Below are positions 1 to 12,059 of a stretch of DNA of 64,000 nt, piece after piece; position 1 is the first letter of the stretch, and every line of letters starts with the position of its first letter. This stretch comes from Chrysemys picta bellii. Taxonomy: Eukaryota; Chordata; Testudines; Emydidae. The notes under the pieces are model-generated. The model did not search any database. It was given only the letters and a program-made list of their open reading frames with translations, and was not told the DNA's origin. The DNA lies in contig NC_088792.1 of the NCBI RefSeq assembly GCF_011386835.1, forward strand, positions 60,268,081 through 60,332,080. The letters are read 5' to 3'. The translations under genes and the position numbers were made by a program.

Positions 1-332
1 GCTTTTTAATATCTCCTTCACAGTTTTTATTAACCAGGAGTAACTGTGTGGAACTTTGAATGGGACTTAGGCTCCTGCATTGTTTAGATGTGTTTGAAAA
101 TTTTACCAAGTCCCAGTGGAACTTGAGCTCCCAAATTTCCTAGTTTTTGAAAATCTCCCCATGTAGTTTAGTGAGCACCTGGGTGAGCAGGAACCCAGCT
201 ATCCTCTGGTTGCAGAGATGGGGCAAGGCTGGGACAACCAGAGAATACTCAGCATCAGGACATCTTCACTGCTACCTTGGACAGAGTCTGGGTGGCCTTC
301 TAACATCATCCCCATGAGTAACAATGGCTCTG

Positions 333-886
333 TTTCAGAGTAGCAGCCGTGTTAGTCTGTATCCGCAAAAAGAACAGGAGTACTTGTGGCACCTTAGAGA
401 CTAACAAATTTATTAGAGCATAAGCTTTCATGGGCTACTGCCCACTTCTTCGGATGCATATAGAGTGGAACATATATTGAGGAGATATATATACACACAC
501 AGAGAGAGCATGAACAGGTGGGAGTTGTCTTACCAACTCTGAGAGGCCAATTAAGTAAGAGAAAAAAAATTTTTTTTTTGAAGTGATAATCAAGCTAGCC
601 CAGTACAGACAGTTTGATAAGAAGTGTGAGAATACTTACAAGGGGAGATAGATTCAATGTTTGTAATGGCTCAGCCATTCCCAGTCCTTATTCAATCCTG
701 AGTTGATTGTATCTAGTTTGCATATCAATTCCAGCTCAGCAGTCTCTCGAGGCTACCCAGGGAAGGGAATTAGCATCGACAGTGGTGAAGCGGACCAGAT
801 CTAAGATGGTAGTTAAGCTTAGAAGTTTTCATGCAGGCCCCCACATCTGTACTCTAAAGTTCAGAGTGGGGAAGCAGCCTTGACAT
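333..886 (-). mobile_element. Penelope-like element fragment
   Basis: It begins with the motif GTAGCAGCCGTGTTAGTCTG and continues with the widespread reptile repeat containing 'gtggcacctta' and 'agagactaacaaatt', then about 400 bp of family body sequence. The reverse complement carries a hammerhead-like stretch (about 395-460). The insertion replaced about 12 bp of backbone still present in copy 2 near 14610. No reverse transcriptase frame remains. The family assignment comes from memory of reptile Penelope/Neptune repeats. Confidence 0.6.
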
Positions 887-1171
887 GGTGGCAAGGCTTA
901 CTAAACTTAGTTTCTAACCATTGCAGCCTGGCTGCCCCAGGAATAGAATGGGGCTTGGGGAAAAGATTAGGTAGGTTGATGGAGTGATTTAGCTGAAAAT
1001 CAGAGGCAAGTTTTATAGGGACTGAGGGTATGAAAGAAGGATGGAACACCACATCGTGTGAGTCAGCAATGACATCACAGATCTCACAGTTTCTCTAAAC
1101 TGATACGTTTATTAAGAATTATGTATTCAGTGACACATGGTGCAGGAAGTATGCTCTGTTCCCTGATAGGA

Positions 1172-1360
1172 AATATGGTCAAGCAGTTAGGGCATTAGCC
1201 TGGACCTCTACAGAGAGGGATTCAATTCTCTGCTCCACCAGAAACTTCCTGTCTCACCTTGGGCAAGTCACTTGGTCTCCCTGTGCTGCAGTTCCCCCTC
1301 TGTAAAATATAGATGACAGCACTTCCCTACCTCACAGGTGCATTGTGAGGATAAATGAAT
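1172..1360 (+). repeat. MIR (CORE-SINE) fragment, copy 1
   Basis: Typical MIR features are visible: a tRNA-like head ('ggcattagcctgg', 'ggattcaattctc'), then 'cttgggcaagtcac', 'cagttcccc', 'tctgtaaaat' and a tail rich in 'gatgacagcac'. The same fragment is present in copy 2, so it predates the duplication. Confidence 0.7.
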
Positions 1361-1660
1361 TAGACTCATAGACTTTAAGGCAAGAAGGACACATCATGAT
1401 CATCTAGTATGACCTCCTCCACACTACAGGCCATAGAACCTCACCCACCCATTCCTGTAATAGACCCCGAACCTCTGCTTTGTTACTGAAATCATAATTT
1501 AAAGACTTTGAGTTACAAAGAATTCACCATTTACACTAGTTTAAACCTGCAAGTGACCCGTGCCCCAGGCTGCAGAGGAATGCAAAAAAACATAGGGTCT
1601 CTGCCAATCTGATTCAGGGGGAAATTCCTTCCTGACCCCAAATATGGCCATCAGTTAGAC

Positions 1661-2943
1661 CAGAGGTTCCCAAACTGGGCGATACCGCCCCCTGGGGTGC
1701 GCTGGAACGATCCAGGGGGGCAGTAGTAGCCTTGGGTGCAATTGGGGGTCGTTGAATAAAAATAAGGGGGCGGTGGAAGCATAAAGAAAGAATATAAGAA
1801 ATTTTTGAAAAACCGTTCGTACATGTTTCATCTATTGTGTAACACAGAGTTAAAGTTGTAGTGATTACTTTATTTTCCAAATAAATTCACAAATTATAAC
1901 CGATCAGGTGTCAAGTCCGCCAACAGCTCTTAACAAGCAAGTGTTGGCAGGCGAGCGTGTCGCGCATTGTCGGGAAGTCCAGCATGCATCGGCAGGAATA
2001 TGTGCATGTAATGACTTGTTTACAATACGATACTATAAATAGGCGACATGTATGAAATCTAATTTAGATTGTTTCTTAATTGTGTAAAAAGCAGTTAACA
2101 ATAGTGCAATAAGTATTTTAAATTTTTTATTCATATTCAATACCTTCGATCTTTATGGATTACGGATCACATACAAAGCAAATTGTATTATTGTTGTTTC
2201 AATAAAACAGCAATTTACACGTGAGTATTTTTATACATTTTCTTACATATCTACCGTACGTTTCTGTGTCTCTAGTGCTTACTAATAATAAAATCGTAGG
2301 AGGCTTGTGTCGGTACAGTACTATTTGAAGTGTACAGTCAATATATTTGTCATATTTTTTATTACAATATTAACGAAAACGGGAATGAAATCGTAAAAAA
2401 ACTGTTAACTGTTAACATTTATTTATATCTATCGAATCATCTGTGTTAATTGGTAAATAAGGCGTGTGTTAATAAGGAACAATTATTTAAATAAGGGCAA
2501 ACTAAATTAAAACTACTAACTGATTTTTAATTGCATATTGATTATTTTTTAATTAATTATTTCTTGATAAATTTAGTTTGATATTTGACAATTTAATATC
2601 AAATACATATATCTAATGCTGAGCAAAGAACAAAACCCAGTTTATTAGTTTCATTAGTATTTTAGTTTGGTTGTCTTTTGCCATCTTACGCAAAAACCAC
2701 TGTATACCTGATGTCGTGGGCGATATTCTAATAACACATCTTTCTTTACTATATTGTAGGACGTAGGTAGAAATATAGATACATAAAAGAACACAAATTT
2801 GTCACTGCATCTTTCTGTTTGTTCGCTTAAAGAAGGTAGATTTCCAGGGGGGCGCTGAGTAATTTTTTTTCTGAAAAGGGGGGCGCTGAGTAATTTTTTT
2901 TCTGAAAAGGGGGCGGTAGGCCAAATAAGTTTGGGAACCTCTG
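1661..2943 (+). mobile_element. Non-autonomous hAT DNA transposon, 1283 bp, complete ends
   Basis: The ends are a perfect 16-bp terminal inverted repeat (CAGAGGTTCCCAAACT and its complement). It is flanked by an exact 8-bp target duplication AGTTAGAC at 1653-1660 and 2944-2951. Copy 2 of the duplication (around 15384) has a single AGTTAGAC, proving the empty site. The interior is AT-rich and has no transposase frame. Near the right end a 31-bp unit is repeated twice. By its ends and target length it belongs to the hAT superfamily; the exact family is not determined. Confidence 0.92.
2847..2908 (+). repeat. Two tandem 31-bp units inside the hAT
   Basis: Two identical 31-bp units (2847-2877 and 2878-2908) start with a G run and end 'ttttctgaaaa'. 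A third, partial G-run follows directly before the terminal repeat. They probably arose by slippage and sit subterminally. Confidence 0.9.
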
Positions 2944-4630
2944 AGTTAGACCCTGAGCATCAGTTAGACCCTGGCAAGACCCAGCAGCCAGACACCTGGG
3001 AAAGAATTCTCTGTAGTAACTCAGAGCTCTCCCCATCCAGTGTCTCATTATTAGCCCTTGGAGATATTTGCTGCTAGCAGTCGCAAATCGGCTACATGCC
3101 ATTGTAGGCAGTCTCATACTATCCCCATTAAAGACTATGAGTGATCAAATGTAATGGTACATTGTATGTACCTTAGATTGTGACAATGGCTCAGTAGTTC
3201 TGCGTATGAGTGAAAGGAAAGCAATGTTGCTGTCCCGCATTTCTAACTGGCTGTAGCCAAAAGCCTTTCAAAGCAACTACAGGCTGGAGATGAAGAACAA
3301 TAGCATTGATTGGAGGCAGATTTTCAGTGCGGTCTATACACACCTCTCGAGCATATCTCATTGGCTGTAGATAATGTACTGAGTCTACAGGTCTCACCCA
3401 ATGAACTTCTTTTTTTGCCTTTCTAGAGCCAGCTGTCCTTGCAGGCAAAACTCTCAGAGATGTAAATGCAAGAGAATTCCTATCAGTTAGAGAGCTTGAT
3501 TCACTCTTGTATTAGTCCAGTTTACACGGGTCTAACTCAGTAAAGCATATTGAGACCTCTGTTCCATGGTATTTTATGTGTATTTGCTATAAAACTGCAC
3601 CGTGTGGAGGTAACCCCTACCCCCACACTCCCGACCCCTCACACACAGCGGAAGGCAGAACAGTTGAGTCTGACCCTTCAGGAGAATTATCTTTACTTGG
3701 CTGAAATGATTTATCTTTTGGCCTGCCACACCAGAGTGTCTAGATAAGGTGCCATGTAAAACGTTGTCTATAGTGTTCTGTCTGTAGCATCATGTTGTCT
3801 CCATTGTTTCCTGGCTCTGACTGCGATGCAGCATAGTGTTTGCAAAACACTATGAAACCAATTGCTCCTGGAAATGAATTGCTCTAACAGACTGTGTGGT
3901 GAATGCCAATGATACGATGTCTACCGTAGCTGTGTCTCCTTACGCACAAGTAATGACTGTGCACGTGAATAGAGACCCTTATTCACAGAACTTTAAAAGC
4001 TGATGGTAAGGGCATGACTATTTGAAGATGACAGCACACTTACTCTTTGCTGGAGCTGGGCCTATCTGATGTTACTTCATTTTTGCTCACAATTCGAGGG
4101 CACAGTAAAATCATTTTTCCTCCTTTGTTGTTCCATTCCTCATTATGTTTTCCAAGTTAGTCGCTTAGGTCTAACAGTCCTTTAGCTAATAGTCAGGATT
4201 TATAAGTCAGCTTTTTGAAACAAGGGGATAGTTTAGCAAGTCTTCAGTATTATGTTTAATACAAAATAATACGGTGGATGCAGCTAAAAGTCCCTTTCCA
4301 GTTCCAGTTAAGTTAAAGTGATTAGAAAAAAAAATTGGGAACTGGATTTTTCCCCAAGTTCTTTTTAGTTTTTGTCTATCTAGAAATATTTCAGTCTCAA
4401 TTACTGTACCTAATGCACTCCTCGTTTCTCATTACGATAACCAGGGAGGGAGGCAACGCTACTAGACAAACAAATTTACATTAAGGGTAGTCATGGAAAG
4501 TGTTTACATTATTCACAACTGACCTGACATAACTCAGCCATAATCATAGAATCATAGAATATCAGAGTTGGAAGGGACCTCAAGAGGTCATCTAGTCCAA
4601 CCCCCTGCTCAAAGCAGGACCAATTCCCAG

Positions 4631-7480
4631 CTAAATCATCCCAGCCAGGGCTTTGTCAAGCCGGGCCTTAAAAACCTCCAAGGAAGGAGACTCCACCACC
4701 TCCCTAGGTAACCCATTCCAGTGTTTCACCACCCTCCTAGTGAAATAGTTTTTCCTGATATCCAACCTGGACCTCCCCCACTGCAACTTGAGACCATTGC
4801 TCCTTGTTCTGTCGTCTGCCACCACTGAGAACAGCCGAGCTCCATCCTCTTTGGAACCCCCCTTCAGGTAGTTGAAGGCTGCTATCAAATCCCCCCTCAT
4901 TCTTCTCTTCTGGAGACTAAACAATCCCAGTTCCCTCAGCCTCTCCTCGTAAGTCATGTGCTCCAGACCCCTAATCATTTTTGTTGCCCTCCGCTGGACT
5001 CTTTCCAATTTTTCCACATCCTTCTTGTAGTGTGGGGCCCAAAACTGGACACAGTATTCCAGATGAGGCCTCACCAATGTCGAATAAAGGGGAACGATCA
5101 CGTCCCTCGATCTGCTGGCAATGCCCCTACTTATACAGCCCAAAATGCTGTTAGCCTTCTTGGCAACAAGAGCACACTGTTGACTCATATCCAGCTTCTC
5201 GTCCACTGTGACCCCTAGGTCCTTTTCTGCAGAACTGCTACCTAGCCATTCGGTCCCTAGTCTGTAGCAGTGCATGGGATTCTTCCATCCTAAGTGCAGG
5301 ACTCTGCACTTGTCCTTGTTGAACCTCATCAGGTTTTTTTCGGCCCAATCTTCTAATTTGTCTAGGCCCCTCTGTATCCGATCCCTACCCTCTAGTGTAT
5401 CTACCATGCCTCCTAGTTTAGTGTCATCTGCAAACTTGCTGAGAGTGCAGTCCACACCATCCTCCAGATCATTAATAAAGATATTAAACAAAACCGGCCC
5501 CAGGACCGACCCTTGGGGCACTCCGCTTGAAACCGGCTGCCAACTAGACATGGAGCCATTGATCACTACCCGTTGAGCCCGACGATCTAGCCAGCTTTCT
5601 ATCCACCTTACAGTCCATTCATCCAGCCCATACTTCTTTAACTTGGCGGCAAGAATACTGTGGGAGACCGTATCAAAAGCTTTGCTAAAGTCAAGGAATA
5701 ACACATCCACTGCTTTCCCCTCATCCACAGAGCCAGTTATCTCATCATAGAAGGCAATTAGGTTAGTCAGGCACGACTTCCCCTTTATGAATCCATGCTG
5801 ACTGTTCCTGATCACTTTCCTCTCCTCTAAATGTTTCATAATTGATTCCTTGAGGACCTGCTCCATGATTTTTCCAGGGACTGAGGTGAGGCTGACTGGC
5901 CTGTAGTTCCCCGGATCCTCCTTCTTCCCTTTTTTAAAGATGGGCACCACATTAGCCTTTTTCCAGTCATCTGGGACCTCCCCCGATCGCCATGAGTTTT
6001 CAAAAATAATGGCTAATGGCTCTGCAATCTCACCCGCCAACTCCTTTAGCACCCTCGGATGCAGCGCATCCGGCCCCATGGACTTGTGCACGTCCAGTTT
6101 TTCTAAATAGTCCCGAACCACTTCTTTCTCCACAGAGGGTTGGTCACCTTCTCCCCATGCTGTACTGCCCAGTGCAGCAGTCTGGGAGCTGACCTTGTTC
6201 GTGAAGACAGAGGCAAAAAAATCATTGAGTACATTAGCTTTTTCCACATCCTCGGTCACTAGGTTGCCTCCCTCATTCAGTAAGGGGCCCACACTTTCCT
6301 TGATTTTCTTCTTGTTGCTAACATACCTGAAGAAACCCTTCTTTTTACTCTTAACATCTCTTGCTAACTGCAACTCCAAGTGTGATTTGGCCTTCCTGAT
6401 TTCACTCCTGCACGCCTGAGCAATATTTTTATACTCCTCCCTGGTCATTTGTCCAATCTTCCACTTCTTGTAAGCTTCTTTTTTGCGTTTAAGATCAGCA
6501 AGGATTTCACTGTTTAGCCAAGCTGGTCGCCTGCCATATTTACTATTCTTTCTACACATCGGGATGGTTTGTTCCTGCAACCTCAATAAGGATTCTTTAA
6601 AATACAGCCAGCTCTCCTGGACCCTTTTGCCCTTCATGTTATTCTCCCAGGGGATCCTGCCCATCTGTTCCCTGAGGGAGTCAAAGTCTGCTTTTCTGAA
6701 GTCCAGGGTCCGTATTCTGCTGCTCTCCTTTCTTCCTTGTGTCAGGATCCTGAACTCGACCATCTCATGGTCACTGCCTCCCAGGTTCCCATCCACTTTT
6801 GCTTCCCCTACTAGTTCTTCTCTGTTTGTGAGTAGCAGGTCAAGAAAAGCTTTGCCCCTAGTTGGTTCCTCCAGCACTTGCACCAGGAAATTGTCCCCTA
6901 CACTATCCAAAAATTTCCTGGATTGCCTGTGCACCGCTGTATTGCTCTCCCAGCAGATATCAGGGTGATTAAAGTCTCCCATGAGAACCAGGGCCTGCGA
7001 TCTAGCAACTTCTGCTAGTTGCCAGAAGAAAGCCTCGTCCACCTCATCCCCCTGGTCTGGTGGTCTATAGCAGACTCCAACCACGACATCACCCTTGTTG
7101 CTCACACTTCTCAACTTTATCCAGAGACTCTCAGGTTTTTCTGCAGTTTCATACCGGAGCTCTGAGCAGTCATACTCCTCTCTTACATACAACGCAACTC
7201 CCCCACATTTTCTGCCCTGCCTGTCCTTCCTGAACAGTTTATATCCATCCATGACAGTACTCCAGTCATGTGAGTTATCCCACCAAGTCTCTGTTATTCC
7301 AATCACATCATAGTTCCCTGACTGTGCCAGGACTTCCAGTTCTCCCTGCTTGTTTCCCAGGCTTCTTGCATTTGTGTATAGGCACTTAAGATAACTCATC
7401 GATCGTCCCTCTTTCTCAGCATGAGACAGGAGTCCTCCCCTCTTGTGCTCTCCTGCTTGTGCTTCCTCCCAGGATCCCAT
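4631..7480 (-). CDS. CR1 ORF2: endonuclease / reverse transcriptase, 949 aa
   Basis: This polyprotein nicks target DNA and reverse-transcribes the CR1 RNA at the nick (target-primed reverse transcription). An apurinic-type endonuclease occupies about residues 30-245. It has the expected catalytic signatures: TNARSL near 36, TETWW near 63, GDFNHP near 167 and GGSDHEM near 238. The reverse transcriptase follows, with GNYRPVSL near 523, [20 protein letters not shown] and the catalytic FADD near 683. The C-terminal region typical of CR1, with LVRPHLEYC and [10 protein letters not shown], is complete. The length fits full CR1 ORF2 proteins. There is no stop or frameshift, so the copy is young or recently active. 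The first methionine is used as start; [14 protein letters not shown] just downstream is an alternative. Confidence 0.95.
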   Translation of the reverse strand: MGSWEEAQAGEHKRGGLLSHAEKEGRSMSYLKCLYTNARSLGNKQGELEVLAQSGNYDVIGITETWWDNSHDWSTVMDGYKLFRKDRQGRKCGGVALYVREEYDCSELRYETAEKPESLWIKLRSVSNKGDVVVGVCYRPPDQGDEVDEAFFWQLAEVARSQALVLMGDFNHPDICWESNTAVHRQSRKFLDSVGDNFLVQVLEEPTRGKAFLDLLLTNREELVGEAKVDGNLGGSDHEMVEFRILTQGRKESSRIRTLDFRKADFDSLREQMGRIPWENNMKGKRVQESWLYFKESLLRLQEQTIPMCRKNSKYGRRPAWLNSEILADLKRKKEAYKKWKIGQMTREEYKNIAQACRSEIRKAKSHLELQLARDVKSKKKGFFRYVSNKKKIKESVGPLLNEGGNLVTEDVEKANVLNDFFASVFTNKVSSQTAALGSTAWGEGDQPSVEKEVVRDYLEKLDVHKSMGPDALHPRVLKELAGEIAEPLAIIFENSWRSGEVPDDWKKANVVPIFKKGKKEDPGNYRPVSLTSVPGKIMEQVLKESIMKHLEERKVIRNSQHGFIKGKSCLTNLIAFYDEITGSVDEGKAVDVLFLDFSKAFDTVSHSILAAKLKKYGLDEWTVRWIESWLDRRAQRVVINGSMSSWQPVSSGVPQGSVLGPVLFNIFINDLEDGVDCTLSKFADDTKLGGMVDTLEGRDRIQRGLDKLEDWAEKNLMRFNKDKCRVLHLGWKNPMHCYRLGTEWLGSSSAEKDLGVTVDEKLDMSQQCALVAKKANSILGCISRGIASRSRDVIVPLYSTLVRPHLEYCVQFWAPHYKKDVEKLERVQRRATKMIRGLEHMTYEERLRELGLFSLQKRRMRGDLIAAFNYLKGGSKEDGARLFSVVADDRTRSNGLKLQWGRSRLDIRKNYFTRRVVKHWNGLPREVVESPSLEVFKARLDKALAGMI

Positions 7481-7524
7481 TTCCCCACTTACCTCAGGGC
7501 TTTGGTCTCCTTCCCCCGGTGAAC

Positions 7525-7803
7525 CTAGTTTAAAGCCCTCCTCACTAGGTTAGCCAGCCTGCTGGCGAAAATGCTCTTCCCTCTCTTTGTTAGGTGGAGT
7601 CCGTCTCTGCCTAGCACTCCTTCTTCTTGGAACACCATCCCATGGTCGAAGAATCCAAAGCCTTCTCTCCGACACCACCTGCGTAGCCATTCGTTGACTT
7701 CCACGATTCGACGGTCTCTACCCCGGCCTTTTCCTTGCACAGGGAGGATGGACGAGAACACCACTTGCGCCTCAAACTCCTTTATCCTTCTTCCCAGAGC
7801 CAC
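7525..7803 (-). pseudogene. CR1 ORF1 C-terminus (esterase domain), 5'-truncated
   Basis: This 92-residue frame sits just upstream of ORF2 on the same strand. Its end, GRDGLHLTKRGKSIFA, matches the DGxHLT motif that carries the catalytic Asp and His of the SGNH-type esterase found in CR1 ORF1 proteins. The N-terminal part of ORF1, including the esterase serine block, is missing because the element is 5'-truncated. ORF1 binds RNA and assists retrotransposition. The domain reading rests on the motif and its position, and the fragment is not expected to work alone. Confidence 0.75.
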
Positions 7804-7999
7804 GTCTCTATGACCTACTTCAGGAACTTTTATATAAGTATTTCTAAAACTGATTGATGATTCTCCTCCTCCTGTGTTGATAGCATATAGTTTGACAGAA
7901 AAGAGGAAAGGCTAGGCAAACAAACTACAGAAAGTAAATAACCTTTCATACGCTATACTTTTGTTGGTTTGCTGGTATGATACAGAGACAATAAAAGTT

Positions 8000-8190
8000 C
8001 TTCTTCAAGGGATTGCTCATGTGTATTCCACAGTAGTTGTGCATGCTCGCCACATGCACTGGTTCCGGACGTTTTTCCCCTAGCAGTACCTGTAGTGGGG
8101 GAGTGCCCCCCGCGACCCCTGGAGTGGCACCTGCCTGGCGCGGTTTAAGGGGAGCTGCACGCTCCCCCCACCCTCAGTTCCTTCTTGCAG
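8000..8190 (+). repeat. DIRS left inverted terminal repeat
   Basis: Pairs in inverted orientation with 13258-13480. Shared landmarks are GCTCATGTGTATTCCACAG, 'gcatgctcgcca', 'ctagcagtacc', 'ggagtggcac' and 'cctcagttccttcttgc'. A 'tttaaggggagct' TATA-like box lies near the inner end in both repeats and may be the element's promoter. Confidence 0.88.
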
Positions 8191-8287
8191 CCAGTGAAGG
8201 TGCGTCGGAACTGCTCATCTCCAGCCTTGCTAGAGCTTGTCCCCAGAACTGTTAGTTCAGTAGTACCTGTAGTCAGTTTAGCTTTCA

Positions 8288-10127
8288 GTGAAGTTTAGTA
8301 AGTTAGTGAGCCCGGGCCGGGGCATGCCCCGTGCCCCGGGATTTAAGTCGTGCGGCTCCTCTAGACGTTATATGTCAAGGAGTGACCCGCACACAGACTG
8401 TCTGAGCTGTTTGGGAGAAATGCATATCAGCGAAAGGTGTAAGATTTGCAAGTCGTTCAAGCCCCGGATTAAAAAAGAAAGGGACATTAGACTTCGGGCC
8501 ATCCTGCTGAAGTCGGCGCTGGACCCGACCCTGCACGCCACTCCGATCCGGTACCCGGCACCGCGGTGTCGGTGCACGGAGGCCCTCCAGTACCTTCGAC
8601 TAGTCAGCACCGCTCCCCTTCCACGGGGCATGCCAAGAAGACCAGAAAGACTCCCTCCTTGCAACGGCTCTGAAGGAAGTCTGGAACAGAGACTAGACCC
8701 ATGTCGGGTAGTCCTCGGTCCCCATCGGGCCCTAGGCCTCCAACTCGCGCGGAGCGCATAGCCCGGCCCCTTCAGAGCAGGCCTCTCCGGATGTCTGGAT
8801 GCCATCTACGCCCGAAGCCCTCCAGGCAGCTAAGGACGTCATGTCCATGCCAGTGCCGGGAGTGCCACCGATGTTGGCCCCACGCTCCAGAGGCAAGCCG
8901 CCACTGGGATCGCCGCAGTCACCGCCGACCCAATGCCGGTCTCGGTTGAGGGAACGTTCCTGACACCGCTTCCTGCCCAGGGACCGTTCAGGGCTCAGTC
9001 CTTGTGGATCGCCCTCGAAGCCGGTCAGACTGTCTGGATGGGTGCCATCCGATCGGGACTCCCGGCACCACTCGTCTTCATGGAGCGGGCACAGACAGGA
9101 CCACGGCGGACATCACCAACGGTCCTCGTCTCAAAGGCGGTACCACAGTCAGTTGCGGCATGACCATTGATGCCATTCCCACTTGGAATCCTGCTCAAAG
9201 TCTCCACCAAGGCACCGTAGTGCCGGACATCGATCGCTGGCTCCTTGCTGTCGTAGGTCCACCCATTGAGATCACTCACAGAGCACTCACTACCATCAGT
9301 CCCGTTCTCCTACCTCGAGGTCACCCCCGCCACTCCTGGTCTGGAGGCAGCAGCGTGTCGTACGCCAGCCCGTCCTCCACTCACAGTCGCCCATCTACAG
9401 GCCAGGCTAGCCAGCCTGATTGGCAGGCCCCGCCGGTGCCTCAGCAAGTGCAATGGCACCGTGCGTCGTGGCCGGCCCAGTGGTACCAGTGGGTACCGTG
9501 GACTCCAGTGCAGCCCCCGGTGGGGGCTTGCTCGGTGGCCGGGGCATCGAAAGTACCATCGGCCTCCATCCCTAGGCCGCCAAGAAAAGGGTCGATGGGC
9601 CCCGCTTCCTTGGTGCCATGCCCAGAGTCCGACGAGGTGGTGGACCCTCCGGTGCCGGCTGACACCCAAAGCACTGCACCAGACCTTCTCGCCTTGTCCT
9701 GAGGAGCTGATTGCGGCCTGCCCCCCTCTGTCCCGCAGGAGGACTATCGGGCCCATCGGAGTTACTAAAAAGGGTGGCAGCGAGCCTCCATCTGCAAGCT
9801 GAGAAAATGGAAGAGCCCTCAGGCTCCCTGTTCAATGTGCTGTTCCCCTCAGCACCGGGCAAGGTGACCTTGATGCTCCATGAAGGGGTGGCGAAAATTT
9901 CAAATGCCCTGTGGTAAGCACCAGCCTCGTTGGTTCCCATCTCTAAAAAGGCAGCGCACAAGTACTTCGTACCCACTAAGGTGCATGAGTATCTGTATAC
10001 CCACCCGAAATACGAGGCTGCCCACAAGAAGCAACGGGACTATAAGAAATGCCCGCAAAGACAATACCGGCCTGCCCCCCAGCCTGGGTCCTCTAAGGGC
10101 AAGCAGGCGGGTAAAAGGCGGTTTTGA
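8288..10127 (+). pseudogene. DIRS gag-like ORF remnant
   Basis: The region is GC-rich with short overlapping frames in all phases, the mark of a broken gene. Recognisable pieces are an N-terminal stretch with cysteines (CLSCLGEMHISERCKICK, from about 8398), a proline/serine-rich middle, and a C-terminal block with HEGVAKISNALW then KYFVPTKVHEYLYTHP and a basic tail (to 10127). These agree with my memory of the gag-like protein of vertebrate DIRS1 elements. At least one stop and several frameshifts separate the pieces. Confidence 0.6.
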
Positions 10128-10204
10128 CGGAATGCTCGGGGGTACCCCACCAGTTTTCAGCAGGAATCCACCCCCAATAAAGTTCCCCTTTTCCAATCGA
10201 TGGT

Positions 10205-12059
10205 GTGCGTTCCTCCCGGAGTGGTCATAGCTCACCTCGGACCATTCGGTCCTCAACACCATCTCCTGAGGTTACACCCTCCAGTTTACCTCCTACCCGC
10301 CCAATCACCCCCCCCCCATCCCTCTTGGGGGACACATTGCATGAGGCTCTGCTCGAGCAGGAGGTCGGGAGGCTCCTGGAACTAGGAGCGATAGAGGCGG
10401 TGCCAAGGTGTTCCTGGGCAAGGGGTATTACTCCCGGTATTTCCTTATCCCGAAGGCCAAAGAGGGGCTCAGACCCATACTGGACCTGTGAGGTCTGAAC
10501 CGGTACTTGGTAAAACTCAAGTTTTGCATGGTTTTCCTGGCCTCCATCATCCCCTCCCTGGATCCCAGGGATTCGTACACACCCTTCGATCTACAGGACA
10601 TGTACTTCCACATCCACATATTCGAGGGGCACAGGCACTTCCTCCGTTTTGTGGTGGGATAGAATCACTACCAATTCACTGTCCTCCCATTTGGTCTGTC
10701 CACTACCCCCAGGGTCTTTCCAAAGTGCATGTCGGTAGTAGCGGCCTACCTCAGGCGCCAGGGGGTCCAGATATTCTCCTATCTGGTCGACTGGCTGGTC
10801 AAGGGCACCTCCCAGTGGCAGGTGAGGGATCATGTGGCACTCCTCCTGTCCACATGCACTGCCCTGGGCCTGGTGGTAAACAACACCAAGTCCACGTTAG
10901 TCCCGGTCCAAGGCATAGAGTTTATTGGGATGCTCCTGTACGCAATGTCGGTCAGGGCCTCTCTCCCCCCAGACAAGTTCGAGACCCTGAAAGGCTCATT
11001 GACTTGATCGTAAGGTTCCCGGTGATGACAGCCAGGTCCTGCCTGCAGCTGCTAGGTCACATGTTGGCGTGCACGTATGTGGTCTGCCATGCCAGGCTCA
11101 GAATGAGGCCCCTACAACTCTGGCTGGCCTCACAGTTCTCCCAAGCCACAGACAGGTTGGACAAGGTCCTCACCGTGCCAAACTCGGTGGCTACCTCCCT
11201 ACGGTGGTGGTCCACACCAAGCAACATGCTCCGAGGGGTCCCATTCAGGGACAGAGCCCCGTCCGTGGAGCTGGTGTCCGATGCATTGGACCTGGGCTGG
11301 GGAGCCCATGTGGGGAATTTTCAGACCCAAGGCCTGTGGTCTCCGCAAGATCTGACCCTTCACATAAACATCAAGGGACTCAGGGCGGTGCGGCTGGCGT
11401 GTACGGCCTTCCGCTCACACCTGAAGGGCAAGGTAGTCAAGGTTCTTATGGACAACACGCCCTCAATGTTCTATATCAACACGCAAGGTGGGGCCTGATC
11501 CTCCACCCTCTTCCACGAAGCCCTCATCCTGTGGGACTTCTGTATAGCTCATGACATCCACCTAAAAGCCTTTCACCTACCGGGTGCCCGGAATGTGAGG
11601 GCGGAACACTTGAGCAGGGACTTTTCCTCTCAGCACGATTGGTCCCTACACCCGGAAGTGGCCCTCCAGCTTTTCCAGAGGTGGGGAACTCCCCAGGTGT
11701 ACCTATTCACGACCCCGACAGAACCGACGATGCCTCTGGTTCTGCTCCGGGGGGGCTTGGAGAAGGGCGCTATCTCCGATGCCTTTATCCTGCCCATGTC
11801 AGGCCACCTCCTATACGCCTTCCCTCCGTTCCCGCTGATCAGCAGGGTTCTAGAGAAAATAAAGACGGACAAGGTCAAGGTCCTCCTCATTGCCCCGGCG
11901 TGGCCCAGGCAGCACCGGTATGGGACCCTCTTGGGCCTGACGGTGGCTCCGCTGTGGCCGTTGCCGCTCTGCCCGGATCTGCTCTCGCGGGACCAGGGCC
12001 GTCTCCTCCACCCCAACCTGGCAGCTCCTCACCTCACGGCATGGCTGCTCAGTGGCTAG
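10205..12059 (+). pseudogene. DIRS reverse transcriptase / RNase H, inactivated
   Basis: The frame reads LLELGAIEAVP, then YFLIPKAKEGLRPILDL, LPFGLSTTPRVF and YLVDWLV, the RT blocks of DIRS elements. The catalytic motif is YLVD where YLDD is expected, so a metal-binding Asp is lost. RNase H follows with DALDLGWGAHVG, LMDNTPSMFYINTQGG and HLPGARNVRAEHLSR. In-frame stops occur after PILDL (about 10491), after FVVG (about 10660), after KGSLT (about 11005) and after TQGGA (about 11496). The copy cannot make a working enzyme. Confidence 0.85.

Larger units (their letters stand above)
1365..3160 (-). mobile_element. Old CR1 LINE 3' fragment, split by hAT (copy 1)
   Basis: The stretches 1365-1660 and 2952-3160 read as one CR1-type 3' region in reverse. 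Landmarks are 'catagactttaagg', 'gacctcctccacac', 'ccaatctgattcaggg' and 'attccttcctgacccc'. The hAT element at 1661-2943 sits inside it. The uninterrupted version is at 15105-15600. No reading frame survives. Confidence 0.7.
4543..7825 (-). mobile_element. CR1 LINE, 5'-truncated but with intact ORF2
   Basis: On the minus strand it runs from a partial ORF1 (5' end near 7825) through ORF2 to a classic CR1 3' end. That end is a short untranslated region closing with the tandem 'atcatagaat' octamer-type repeat at 4543-4560. The whole element is in good condition, unlike the other CR1 copies in the window (34812, 42412, 61195 and 61921), which are full of stops. It lies inside copy 1 of the duplication and is absent from copy 2. 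Confidence 0.93.

Noticed and set aside
2847..2908. CRISPR-like repeat
   Set aside because: Only two adjacent 31-bp units with no spacers, inside a hAT; the genome is vertebrate.
4958..7313. Plus-strand frames of 72-161 codons
   Set aside because: Shadows of the intact minus-strand CR1 ORF2.
8701..10262. Many overlapping frames on both strands in the DIRS gag region
   Set aside because: GC-rich sequence gives chance frames; only the plus-strand gag-like pieces fit the element's layout.
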